Shown: positions 1-6,235 of the stretch, in pieces
How the letters are laid out: each line of letters starts with the position of its first letter
How positions within the stretch are numbered: the stretch's first letter is position 1
NCBI GenBank assembly: GCA_022508705.1
Contig: JAFLUO010000088.1
Span: forward strand, 1 to 7,358
Direction: 5' to 3'
Origin: Oscillospiraceae bacterium
GTDB taxonomy: Bacteria > Bacillota > Clostridia > Oscillospirales > Acutalibacteraceae
DNA length: 7,358 nucleotides
Notes under the pieces: generated by a model
What the model was told of the DNA's origin: nothing
What the model saw: the letters and a program-made list of their open reading frames with translations, nothing else
The model's database searches: none
Made by a program: the position numbers and the translations under genes

Positions 1-214
1 GCGTATTAAGAAAAAGCATTACGGCGAATTTATTATGGGCTTTGACGATGTGGATGCAGTTGCAAATTACCTTATTGGAGATTATTTCAACGGCAACGGA
101 CTTTTTGACGGACTTTCTGTCCTTGAAAGTATAACGGCAGAGGATATAAACAGAAGACTTCGCGAATCTATTGACGTTAACAATTCTTCAATGTCCGTAA
201 TTTCGGCGGAATAA
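1..214 (+). CDS. M16-family peptidase, YmfH/YfmH type (C-terminal end only)
   Basis: Only the last 70 residues are present, read from base 2 to the TAA at 212-214; the start lies upstream of the window. The visible part (RIKKKHYGEF..., FNGNGLFDG, ITAEDINRRLRE, MSVISAE) has the pattern of the C-terminal domain of M16 (insulinase-like) peptidases: a basic segment, an amphipathic helix, an 'IT.EDINRRL' helix and a final beta strand. Within M16 it most resembles the Bacillus YmfH group, which NCBI names 'EF-P 5-aminopentanol modification-associated protein'. The zinc-binding HxxEH motif would be in the missing N-terminal domain, so activity cannot be judged. It is followed after 18 bases by lgt on the same strand, an arrangement I recall from Clostridia, and probably shares a transcript with it. 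The M16 family call is fairly firm; the YmfH subgroup call rests partly on context. Confidence 0.72.
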   Translation, partial: RIKKKHYGEFIMGFDDVDAVANYLIGDYFNGNGLFDGLSVLESITAEDINRRLRESIDVNNSSMSVISAE

Positions 215-232
215 ATAGAAAGGGTAAAAATT

Positions 233-1168
233 ATGCGATTTTTGACTGATTATACGTTGGTTGAATTTCCAAACTTAGGCTGGAAATTTGACATTTATGC
301 AAATCTTGTTGAGTTTACCATTCCCGGCTTAGATATAGATGTTACAATAAGATTTTACGGAGTGATTATTGCGTTCGGCTTTATTCTTGCCGTGCTTTTC
401 GGCGGAAGAATGGCGTACAAATGGAAAATGAGCCTTAACAAGATGCTGGACGTTCTTCTTTACGGCACGGTTGCAGGAATAGTAGGCGCGCGCCTTTATT
501 ATGTCATCTTTGAATGGAATAGTTACAAAAATGATTTACTCTCAATTTTTAAAATTTGGGAGGGCGGACTCGCAATTTACGGCGGAATCATTGGTGGAAT
601 ACTTGCGGCGTATTTTGTCTGTAAGCACAACGGACTGCCTTTCTTGAAGCTTCTTGACCTTTTCGGAATGAGCGTTTTGATAGGTCAGGGAATCGGAAGA
701 TGGGGTAACTTCACAAATCAGGAGGCATTCGGCACAAATACTAATCTTCCGTGGGGCATGTGGAGCGAAAAAGTTGCGGAATTTATAAATTTACATCAAA
801 CTACTCTTTCTGCTAACGGCATAGCAATGGATGCCTCAAAACCTGTTCATCCCACTTTCCTTTATGAGTCTGTTTGGTGCTTGTTAGGTTTCTTGATTCT
901 TTACATAGTTTGTAAAAGATTCAGAAAATTTGACGGACAGCTTATTCTCGGCTACGGTGTGATTTACGGTCTGGAGCGAACCGTTGTTGAGGGTCTGAGA
1001 ACTGATAGCCTTTACATTGCGAATACAAATATCCGTGTTTCGCAGGTTCTTTCACTTTTAATAGCAGTTATATGCCTTGTAATAACAATAGTTAAATTTG
1101 TTCAGATTCACAAAGGAAACAAAAATAAAGTTGACGAGAATAAGGAGAAAGAAAATGCAGATAATTGA
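233..1168 (+). CDS. lgt: Prolipoprotein diacylglyceryl transferase
   Basis: Integral membrane enzyme that moves a diacylglyceryl group from phosphatidylglycerol to the lipobox cysteine of prolipoproteins, the first step of lipoprotein maturation. The 311-residue product has about seven hydrophobic segments and a charged Lys/Glu-rich tail (from about residue 294). The Lgt signature is clear: GRWGNFTNQEAFG at 154-166, with R155, N158 and E163 matching E. coli R143, N146 and E151. Other conserved blocks are EGGLAIYGG (110-118), HPTFLYES (205-212) and VVEGLRTDSL (250-259), where R255 matches E. coli R239. The site of E. coli H103 is tyrosine here (Y116), as I recall for other clostridial homologues. 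The start ATG is preceded by GAAAGGG eight or so bases away. The gene lies 18 bases after the M16 peptidase and overlaps folD by 14 bases, so all three are probably one transcript. Identification is very secure. Confidence 0.96.
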   Translation: MRFLTDYTLVEFPNLGWKFDIYANLVEFTIPGLDIDVTIRFYGVIIAFGFILAVLFGGRMAYKWKMSLNKMLDVLLYGTVAGIVGARLYYVIFEWNSYKNDLLSIFKIWEGGLAIYGGIIGGILAAYFVCKHNGLPFLKLLDLFGMSVLIGQGIGRWGNFTNQEAFGTNTNLPWGMWSEKVAEFINLHQTTLSANGIAMDASKPVHPTFLYESVWCLLGFLILYIVCKRFRKFDGQLILGYGVIYGLERTVVEGLRTDSLYIANTNIRVSQVLSLLIAVICLVITIVKFVQIHKGNKNKVDENKEKENADN

Positions 1169-1997
1169 CGGAAAAGCAGTTTCGGCGGCAGTCAGGGACC
1201 GCATAAAAACAGAGGTTGAAAACCTTAAAAATATGGGTAAGGAAACGGGACTTGCCGTTATAATCGTTGGCAACGACCCTGCTTCAAAGGTTTATGTAAG
1301 CAATAAGAAAAAAGGGTGCGAGCAGGTCGGAATGAATTCCTACGAATACGCTCTTCCCGAAGAAACCACAACAGAAGAGCTTTTGGAGCTTATAGAAAAG
1401 TTAAATGGCGACACAAAGATTGACGGAATTTTGTGTCAGCTTCCGCTGCCCCGTCACATAGACGAAAAAACGGTTATCAATTCAATAGCACCACAAAAGG
1501 ACGTTGACGCATTTCACCCTGTAAACACAGGGCACATTATGATTGGTGACCATTCGTTTTTGCCCTGCACTCCTGCGGGAATTATTGAAATGCTCAAATA
1601 TTATAACATTCAAATCAGCGGAAAAGAATGCGTTGTAATCGGCAGAAGCAACATCGTGGGCAAACCTATGGCAATGCTCCTTTTGCAGAACAGCGGTACA
1701 GTTACGGTTTGCCATTCAAAAACAGAAAACCTTTCAGATGTTACTCGCCGTGCGGATATTTTGGTTGCCGCCGTGGGAAAGGCAAATTTTGTGACTGCTG
1801 ATATGATTAAAGACGGCGCAGTTGTAATTGACGTAGGTATGAACAGGAACGCAGAGGGCAAGCTTTGCGGCGATGTAGATTTCGAGAATGTTAAGGACAA
1901 ATGCTCATACATAACTCCCGTTCCTGGGGGCGTTGGACCAATGACTATTACAATGCTCCTTAACAATACACTTACTGCATCAAAAAATAATATGTGA
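1155..1997 (+). CDS. folD: Bifunctional methylenetetrahydrofolate dehydrogenase / methenyltetrahydrofolate cyclohydrolase
   Basis: Cytosolic folate enzyme that interconverts 5,10-methylene-, 5,10-methenyl- and 10-formyl-tetrahydrofolate, supplying one-carbon units for purines and formyl-methionine. The 280-residue length is normal for the family. Motifs seen: NDPASKVYVSNKKKG at 40-54, with Y47 and K51 matching the catalytic E. coli Y50 and K54; GILCQLPLP (91-99); KDVDAFHPVN (115-124); PCTPAGI (137-143); the dinucleotide-binding GRSNIVGKP (163-171); and TPVPGGVGPMT (254-264). The reading frame is open back to 1098, but the ATG at 1155 is chosen because AAGGAG (1142-1147) lies 7 bases before it and MQIIDGK is the usual FolD N-terminus. 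The start lies inside the end of lgt (14-base overlap, different frame), which suggests translational coupling. A hairpin terminator follows the stop. Confidence 0.97.
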   Translation: MQIIDGKAVSAAVRDRIKTEVENLKNMGKETGLAVIIVGNDPASKVYVSNKKKGCEQVGMNSYEYALPEETTTEELLELIEKLNGDTKIDGILCQLPLPRHIDEKTVINSIAPQKDVDAFHPVNTGHIMIGDHSFLPCTPAGIIEMLKYYNIQISGKECVVIGRSNIVGKPMAMLLLQNSGTVTVCHSKTENLSDVTRRADILVAAVGKANFVTADMIKDGAVVIDVGMNRNAEGKLCGDVDFENVKDKCSYITPVPGGVGPMTITMLLNNTLTASKNNM

Positions 1998-2001
1998 AAA
2001 A

Positions 2002-2026
2002 GGGGACTGCCGTTTTGCAGTCCCTT
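2002..2026. terminator. Bidirectional intrinsic terminator between folD and the PHP gene
   Basis: A perfect 8-bp stem GGGACTGC / GCAGTCCC (2003-2010 with 2017-2024) encloses a 6-base loop; a G-T pair (2002/2025) extends it. On the plus strand it begins five bases after the folD stop and is followed by TTAATT, a weak U-tract. On the minus strand it lies 10 bases beyond the stop of the PHP gene and is followed by CTTTTT (complement of 1996-2002), a good U-tract. The two genes converge here, so one hairpin serves both, with the better termination signal on the minus strand. Confidence 0.88.
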
Positions 2027-2035
2027 AATTGAACA

Positions 2036-3061
2036 TTAAAACTCATTCGGAAAATAAGCGTTTGAATACGCCTTGTAGCCGAAAGAGTCGGTAATGACTA
2101 TTCTGAAATATTTTTCTTTTTTCTTTATTTTAAATGTCGCTTCGTTGATATGTCCGCCGTCCTCGGCATTTTTGATTTGGCAGTCACGGGAACTCGGAAT
2201 ATAAGCTATTGAGCGAACGTCACCCGTTTTTATATGCACCTCGTTATTTTCAAGTGTTATGCTGTGAAATTCGGGTCCTATATGCTTGTAGGTGCCTGTT
2301 GAAGAATAGAACATTCCTTTTTTTAGTGCGGTTGTCACGTCCTCGTATTTAAGCGATGGGGAAGCTATCATAATGTATCCGCCGTAGGAATCGCAGTCGG
2401 GGGAGCTGTCAGGGAAAAGATTGTGGTTGTCGTCAGTCGAAATGCAAAAAAGCTTTTCTCCATTTCTCAGCATATCGTCATAAGCGTGGCCGTTGTCGTC
2501 GTCAAACCCGCACACAACGCACCCGTAATTTGTAATTTCCATAGCGTCGGCGTTTTTGTATCTTATGTACTGAGGGTAGCTTTCAAGACTCCATGTGGGG
2601 TGGTTGTATGTCACGAAAAAGCCGTATTTCTTCCCCGTTTCAATGAGTTTGTTTATTCCCCGTTTGTTGTATTTTCGGAAAAGCAGACTTTCCTTTTTAT
2701 TGATATTTACTTTTTTTACTTTCTTTTTTGCATTGCCCCAAAGGTATGGTCTGCTAAAACAAACCTCTTGTGTGTTGTCATGCGAAAGCGCCACAAAGCA
2801 TAAATGGCAGGTCTTACCGTTTGTTCCGCTTGCCTCTATTTCATAACCGTTGAGCATAAGAAAATCTTCGTCGCTAAGCTCGTTATGAGGAATAAAAACC
2901 TCATGGTCGGTAATCGCAAGAATACTGTACCCGTGGGCTTTGTAATCCGCTTTGAGCTGTTCGGGCGTTTTTGCGCCGTCTGAAACAGTGGAATGGCAAT
3001 GCAAATTTGCTTTATAGTATTTTAAATTTTCGTTTTCTTCGGGAAGCAAAATTTTTTTCAT
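2036..3061 (-). CDS. PHP-domain metal-dependent phosphoesterase
   Basis: Predicted cytosolic phosphoesterase of the PHP superfamily (the fold of the DNA polymerase PHP domain and histidinol phosphatase), a TIM-like barrel with two or three metals. Metal-binding motifs are present; numbering from the GTG at 3070: NLHCHSTVSDG (22-32, with H24, H26, D31), ITDHE (53-57, with D55, H56), GYEIE (75-79), YNHPTW (155-160, with H157), ME (177-178) and STDDNH (211-216, with D214, H216). The last 70 or so residues look like a separate beta-rich tail. A lysine-rich insert lies at 115-126. I prefer the ATG at 3061 (341 aa, MKKILLPEEN) to the GTG at 3070 (344 aa) because GGTGA (3071-3067) lies 5 bases before the ATG, and the GTG has no ribosome site. 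The gene stands alone on the minus strand, divergent from the PI-PLC-like gene, with its own promoter and terminator. The substrate is unknown; some PHP proteins cleave nucleotides or cyclic phosphates. Confidence 0.9.
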   Translation of the reverse strand: MKKILLPEENENLKYYKANLHCHSTVSDGAKTPEQLKADYKAHGYSILAITDHEVFIPHNELSDEDFLMLNGYEIEASGTNGKTCHLCFVALSHDNTQEVCFSRPYLWGNAKKKVKKVNINKKESLLFRKYNKRGINKLIETGKKYGFFVTYNHPTWSLESYPQYIRYKNADAMEITNYGCVVCGFDDDNGHAYDDMLRNGEKLFCISTDDNHNLFPDSSPDCDSYGGYIMIASPSLKYEDVTTALKKGMFYSSTGTYKHIGPEFHSITLENNEVHIKTGDVRSIAYIPSSRDCQIKNAEDGGHINEATFKIKKKEKYFRIVITDSFGYKAYSNAYFPNEF

Positions 3062-3077
3062 TATTTTCACCGCAATT

Positions 3078-3106
3078 ATTCTATCAAACTTTTATTTTTC
3101 GGTCAA
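3078..3106 (-). promoter_or_regulatory. Sigma-70/SigA-type promoter with extended -10 for the PHP gene
   Basis: Read on the minus strand: -35 TTGACC (3106-3101), a 17-base spacer, and -10 TAGAAT (3083-3078) preceded by TGA, giving the extended -10 pattern TGnTAGAAT. The -35 box matches 5 of 6 consensus bases, the -10 box 4 of 6, and the spacing is ideal. The expected transcription start is near 3071-3072, only about 10 bases before the preferred ATG. The site lies in the short gap shared with the divergent PI-PLC-like gene. Confidence 0.72.
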
Positions 3107-3128
3107 TAGACGGAAAGGAGCGCAACAT

Positions 3129-4028
3129 ATGATTTACGAAAACTGGATGAGCTTTATTAAGGATGAAACAAAAATCACACAAATTGTAATACCCGGCGCT
3201 CACAATGCAGGTAGCTACGGAATGAAAAAAATGGCGGAATGTCAAAAAGGAGGTATTTTGACACAGTTTAAATACGGTGTTCGCCAGTTCTGCTTAAGGC
3301 TCAGTGAAGACAAAAACGGCGAAATAATGCTTGCACACGGAGTAACAAAAGGCGATTTGTTTGAAAATGCCCTTAAAGATTTAAAGGAAATAATTGAGAA
3401 TTATCCCAGTGAAATTTTGCTTTTGGATATAAGAGAATATCAGCCTCAAAAATTCGGCCCCGTAACTTTAAAATACAAAGCAGATGTGGACAAAGTCAAC
3501 GCAATGCTTACAAAATACATAGACCTCGAAAAAAATGCCTTTTACGATTTTGATAAAATCGGTGATGTGACAATAGGGGACATAAGAAAAGCAGGTAAAC
3601 GGTTTATTCTTATAAATAGTGCGGAGAGTTACCGTTTTAGCAAATCCTGCGAGCAAATTTTGCCGTGGGATATGAAAGTAAACGGCATGAAAGCGGAAAA
3701 CTTCCGTATTCACGCCACGCAGTTTTTTGACACCTGCCACACAGAAGGTCTTTATTGGTTCCAAACTCAGCAAACGCCCAATCCGTTTACGGAAGTTTGG
3801 CTGACAACCCCTTTGAAATTAGATGAAAGTATGCGCCCCTTTTTCCACGAAATCATAGACAAAATTGCAAATACCGAGAATTATCTTTTACAGGCAAATA
3901 TCATAGCAGGTGACTTTATGACAAAGGATTATATGAAAAGCGAGCTTATTTTAAGGCTTAATCTTTTGAAAAATAACGTAAAAGAAGATTTAACAGAAGA
4001 GTATTCGGAGGGACTTAAATGGAACTGA
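3129..4028 (+). CDS. PI-PLC X-domain-like phosphodiesterase, cytosolic
   Basis: Similar to bacterial phosphatidylinositol-specific phospholipase C (X domain), whose members cleave glycerophospho-inositol bonds by way of a cyclic phosphate. Seen: NWMSFIKDETKITQIVIPGA leading into HNAGSYG (H25 = first catalytic His, B. cereus H32), GVRQFCLRL (50-58; R57 = B. cereus R69), GEIMLAHG (64-71; H70 = second catalytic His, H82), YPSEILLLDIRE (92-103), and IIAGDFM, where D262 may match B. cereus D274. Oddities: C55 stands where the family usually has Asp (..FDIR..), N26 where B. cereus has D33, and there is no signal peptide although characterised bacterial PI-PLCs are secreted. The start is well supported by AAAGGAG (3114-3120) 8 bases before the ATG. 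It is the first gene of the five-gene run and overlaps the MBL gene by 10 bases. No convincing plus-strand promoter was seen in the short upstream gap. The fold call is firm; the substrate is unknown and need not be phosphatidylinositol. Confidence 0.82.
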   Translation: MIYENWMSFIKDETKITQIVIPGAHNAGSYGMKKMAECQKGGILTQFKYGVRQFCLRLSEDKNGEIMLAHGVTKGDLFENALKDLKEIIENYPSEILLLDIREYQPQKFGPVTLKYKADVDKVNAMLTKYIDLEKNAFYDFDKIGDVTIGDIRKAGKRFILINSAESYRFSKSCEQILPWDMKVNGMKAENFRIHATQFFDTCHTEGLYWFQTQQTPNPFTEVWLTTPLKLDESMRPFFHEIIDKIANTENYLLQANIIAGDFMTKDYMKSELILRLNLLKNNVKEDLTEEYSEGLKWN

Positions 4029-4708
4029 CCGCACTTGGTATTTACGGCCCTTACGGAAAGGCAGGAACGGGCGCCGCCAGCGGCTATCTTGTGAAAAATC
4101 AAGAAGATTATTTGGTGATGGATATGGGCAGCGGCACACTTTCGCGCCTTATGGCAGCGGTGGACATCAAGAAAATAAATCATATTTTTATTTCTCATTT
4201 GCACTTTGACCACACAAGCGACTTACTGCCCTTTAGGTATCTGCTTGAAGAAATAAACCACACAGTCAATATTTACACTCACAAAGAAAACACAGAGTGG
4301 TACAAAATCCTTTTTGAGCATCCAAACTTTAATGTGATAAACATTGACGAAAATTCAAATATAAAAATCGGCAGTATGACCCTTGAATTTTTACCAATGA
4401 AGCATACTGTCACCGATTATGCAGTTATAATAAAGGGGGACAAAACCCTTTGCTACACGGGGGATACGCTGTATAACGAAAATATTCCAAAGTGCTTTGA
4501 GAAGAGCGACTGCGTTCTTGCTGATTGCTCAAAACCTAAGGGATTTCGCGGCCCGCACATGAACGTTTCCGATGCCGTTAATCTTTCGGAAAAGTACCGT
4601 GCAAAAATAATTACAACACATTTGTCAGCGGATTTTGACCCTACGGAAGAGACAAAAGATTTCCCAAATATTACAGTTGCAGAGGAACTGAGAACATATA
4701 TCATATAA
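4019..4708 (+). CDS. Metallo-beta-lactamase-fold metal-dependent hydrolase
   Basis: Predicted cytosolic two-metal hydrolase of the MBL superfamily, in the RNase Z / PhnP-like branch by general appearance. Motifs: SGYLVKNQEDYLVMDMGSGT (21-40, motif I with D35); SHLHFDHTSD (59-68; H60, H62, D64, H65 = HxHxDH); KHTVTDYA (128-135; H129); YTGDT (146-150; bridging D149); GPHMNVSDA (178-186; H180); TTHLS (199-203; last metal ligand H201). The set is complete, so it should be active. Length 229 is normal for a single-domain member. GGAGG (4007-4011) lies 7 bases before the ATG, inside the end of the PI-PLC-like gene (10-base overlap), implying coupled translation and joint use. It lacks the long exosite arm expected of a true tRNA-processing RNase Z, so a small phosphodiester or cyclic phosphate is a more likely substrate (inference). 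Confidence 0.88.
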   Translation: MELTALGIYGPYGKAGTGAASGYLVKNQEDYLVMDMGSGTLSRLMAAVDIKKINHIFISHLHFDHTSDLLPFRYLLEEINHTVNIYTHKENTEWYKILFEHPNFNVINIDENSNIKIGSMTLEFLPMKHTVTDYAVIIKGDKTLCYTGDTLYNENIPKCFEKSDCVLADCSKPKGFRGPHMNVSDAVNLSEKYRAKIITTHLSADFDPTEETKDFPNITVAEELRTYII

Positions 4709-4728
4709 ATAGATTTAAGGAGCAAAAA

Positions 4729-5628
4729 ATGAAGCATTACGAAAGTATTATCATAGGTCACATTTCAATGGACAACAATATTGACCATTTGGGAAACTCC
4801 GCTTACGTTTGCGGCGGCGCAGTTCTTTATTCGTCAGCATCTGCGCAGGCTTTGGGTCACAAGGTGGCGGCAATAACACGCCTTGCACAGACCGACAACG
4901 CAAGACTTTTGGAGTTTACAATTCCAAACGAAGATATATATGCAGTTGAGTGCGCGAAATCAACAACCATGAAAAACGTTTATTTCACACCCGATAAGGA
5001 GCGGAGAAACTCTTCCTGTCTTTCCATGGGAACTCCCTTTGAGCTTTCAGATATTCCAAAGGATATATCCGCCGACATTTACCATTTTGCAGGGCTTGTT
5101 TACGGCGATTTTCCCAACGAAATGATTAAAGAATGTGCAAAAAGAGGAAAGACTGCCCTTGATGTTCAAACCTGCCTTCGCCATGTGAATACAGACACTG
5201 GTGAAATGTATTTTGAGGATTGGGAATGCAAAAAAGAAATGCTCCCGTACATTCATTTCTTAAAAACAGATGCGGCGGAAGCGGAAATTATGACAAAGAC
5301 CTCTGACAGATACGAAGCGGCAAAAATCCTTTACGGGTGGGGCGCAAAAGAGGTGCTTATCACGCATAATACAGAGGTTATAGCCTATGATGGTGAAAAT
5401 ATTTATTCTTGCCCAATTAGAGCCCGCAATTTAAGCGGCAGAACTGGCAGAGGAGACACCACCTTTGCGGCGTACATAAATGAACGGCTCACAAACGGTA
5501 TTGAACACTCACTTTTATATGCAACTGCCACAGTTTCCCTTAAAATGGAAACGCCCGGACCGTTAAAGAGCAACAGAGAAGATATAGAAAACTATATCAA
5601 AGAACTTTATCCCGAATTTGTTAAATAA
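4729..5628 (+). CDS. PfkB-family carbohydrate/nucleoside kinase
   Basis: Predicted ATP-dependent kinase of the ribokinase/PfkB family, phosphorylating a hydroxyl of a sugar, nucleoside or similar small molecule. The 299-residue length is typical. N-terminal features are IIIGHISMDNN (7-17) and the substrate-binding region YVCGGAVLYSSASAQALGHK (26-45), with the conserved GG pair at 29-30. The C-terminal PfkB signature is NLSGRTGRGDTTFAAY, with the predicted catalytic base D243 and anion hole around G240-D243. The signature has GRTGRGD instead of the usual DTTGAGD, a variant I recall in a clostridial subgroup. The loop KTDAAEAEIM (around 183-192) corresponds to the usual 'N..E.....' segment. Ribosome site AAGGAG (4717-4722) lies 6 bases before the ATG; it starts 20 bases after the MBL gene. 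The exact substrate cannot be read from the sequence; context suggests a product of the neighbouring phosphoesterases. Confidence 0.88.
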   Translation: MKHYESIIIGHISMDNNIDHLGNSAYVCGGAVLYSSASAQALGHKVAAITRLAQTDNARLLEFTIPNEDIYAVECAKSTTMKNVYFTPDKERRNSSCLSMGTPFELSDIPKDISADIYHFAGLVYGDFPNEMIKECAKRGKTALDVQTCLRHVNTDTGEMYFEDWECKKEMLPYIHFLKTDAAEAEIMTKTSDRYEAAKILYGWGAKEVLITHNTEVIAYDGENIYSCPIRARNLSGRTGRGDTTFAAYINERLTNGIEHSLLYATATVSLKMETPGPLKSNREDIENYIKELYPEFVK

Positions 5629-5641
5629 AGAGGTTTCCGTT

Positions 5642-6187
5642 ATGAAATATTTTATAGCGTCTGATATTCACGGCTCAGCCTATTACTGCGAAAAAATGCT
5701 TAAAGCCTTTGAACTCGAAAAGGCAGACAAGCTTCTCTTGCTTGGCGATATTTTATACCACGGCCCACGCAATGATTTGCCTAAAGACTATGCACCTAAA
5801 AAAGTGATAAGCATGTTAAATGAAATGGCTGACAAAATTCTAAGTGTCAGGGGCAACTGTGAAGCTGAGGTTGACCAAATGGTGCTGACCTTTCCCGTAA
5901 TGGCGGATTACGGCGTTCTTTGCGAAAATGAGAGGTTAATTTATTTTACCCACGGTCATAATCATAACATTTCGTCACCTTTACCGTTAGCAAAAGGCGA
6001 TATTCTTCTTCACGGGCATACGCATATTCCCGCGTGGGAGATTTTCGGCAATGAAAATCTTTATTTGAACCCCGGCTCGGTTTCAATTCCTAAAAACGAC
6101 ACGGCTCACGGGTATATGACCCTTGAAAACGGAATTTTCAAGTGGAAGGATTTGGACGGAAATATTTATCACGAACTAAAAATTTAA
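5642..6187 (+). CDS. yfcE: YfcE-type metallophosphodiesterase
   Basis: Calcineurin-like two-metal phosphoesterase; E. coli YfcE is a Mn-dependent enzyme acting on phosphodiester model substrates, with unknown natural role. The 181-residue product (E. coli 184) lines up almost end to end: SDIHGS (7-12; D8, H10), LGDILYHGPRNDLP (34-47; D36) then YAPKKV, VRGNCEAEVDQM (69-80; N72), LIYFTHGHNHN (99-109; H104, H106), LLHGHTHIP (122-130; H126, H128) and LNPGSVSIP. The HGPRN.LP..YAP.KV and GNC..EVDQM stretches are specific to YfcE within the superfamily. The ATG at 5642 is chosen over an in-frame ATG at 5618, which lies inside the kinase gene, because AAAGAGG (5627-5633) is 8 bases before it and MKYFIASDIHG is the expected N-terminus. 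It follows the kinase gene after 13 bases. All metal ligands are present. Confidence 0.93.
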   Translation: MKYFIASDIHGSAYYCEKMLKAFELEKADKLLLLGDILYHGPRNDLPKDYAPKKVISMLNEMADKILSVRGNCEAEVDQMVLTFPVMADYGVLCENERLIYFTHGHNHNISSPLPLAKGDILLHGHTHIPAWEIFGNENLYLNPGSVSIPKNDTAHGYMTLENGIFKWKDLDGNIYHELKI

Positions 6188-6213
6188 TATAAAATTAGCT
6201 TTATAAAGAAATC

Positions 6214-6220
6214 GGGTGAT
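6214..6220 (+). promoter_or_regulatory. Ribosome binding site that points to a start upstream of the first ATG
   Basis: GGTGAT (6215-6220, preceded by G6214) is a 6-base match to the 3' part of the full Shine-Dalgarno sequence AAGGAGGTGAT. The GG core ends at 6216, giving 7 bases to an ACG codon at 6224 but 19 to the first in-frame ATG at 6236. It therefore argues for initiation at or near 6224 for the tyrosine phosphatase gene. Confidence 0.5.
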
Positions 6221-6235
6221 TTTACGGTAAAGATA

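Noticed and set aside
1098..1154. N-terminal extension of FolD from an ATG at 1098
   Set aside because: It lies wholly inside lgt, is rich in Lys/Arg with no FolD similarity, and the ATG at 1155 has AAGGAG at the right distance and the normal MQIIDGK N-terminus.
1610..1966. Minus-strand open frame (118 codons) inside folD
   Set aside because: A shadow of the folD frame; low-complexity translation with no domain or ribosome site.
2423..2846. Two plus-strand open frames (126 and 83 codons) opposite the PHP gene
   Set aside because: They overlap each other and lie antisense to a gene with a complete set of metal motifs; the hydrophobic character comes from the complement of lysine-rich coding sequence.
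3062..3070. GTG start at 3070 for the PHP gene
   Set aside because: It has no ribosome site of its own, while the ATG at 3061 has GGTGA 5 bases upstream. It stays possible only if the mRNA is leaderless.
4019..4708. MBL protein as a tRNA-processing RNase Z
   Set aside because: It has the HxHxDH core but no visible exosite arm, and is shorter than bacterial RNase Z; kept as a general MBL-fold hydrolase.
5618..5641. Earlier start for YfcE at 5618
   Set aside because: It lies inside the kinase gene; the ATG at 5642 has its own ribosome site and matches the YfcE N-terminus.
6199..6208. Perfect palindrome CTTTATAAAG after yfcE
   Set aside because: Ten AT-rich bases with no loop, T-run or matching -35 box; too short to call a terminator, promoter or operator.
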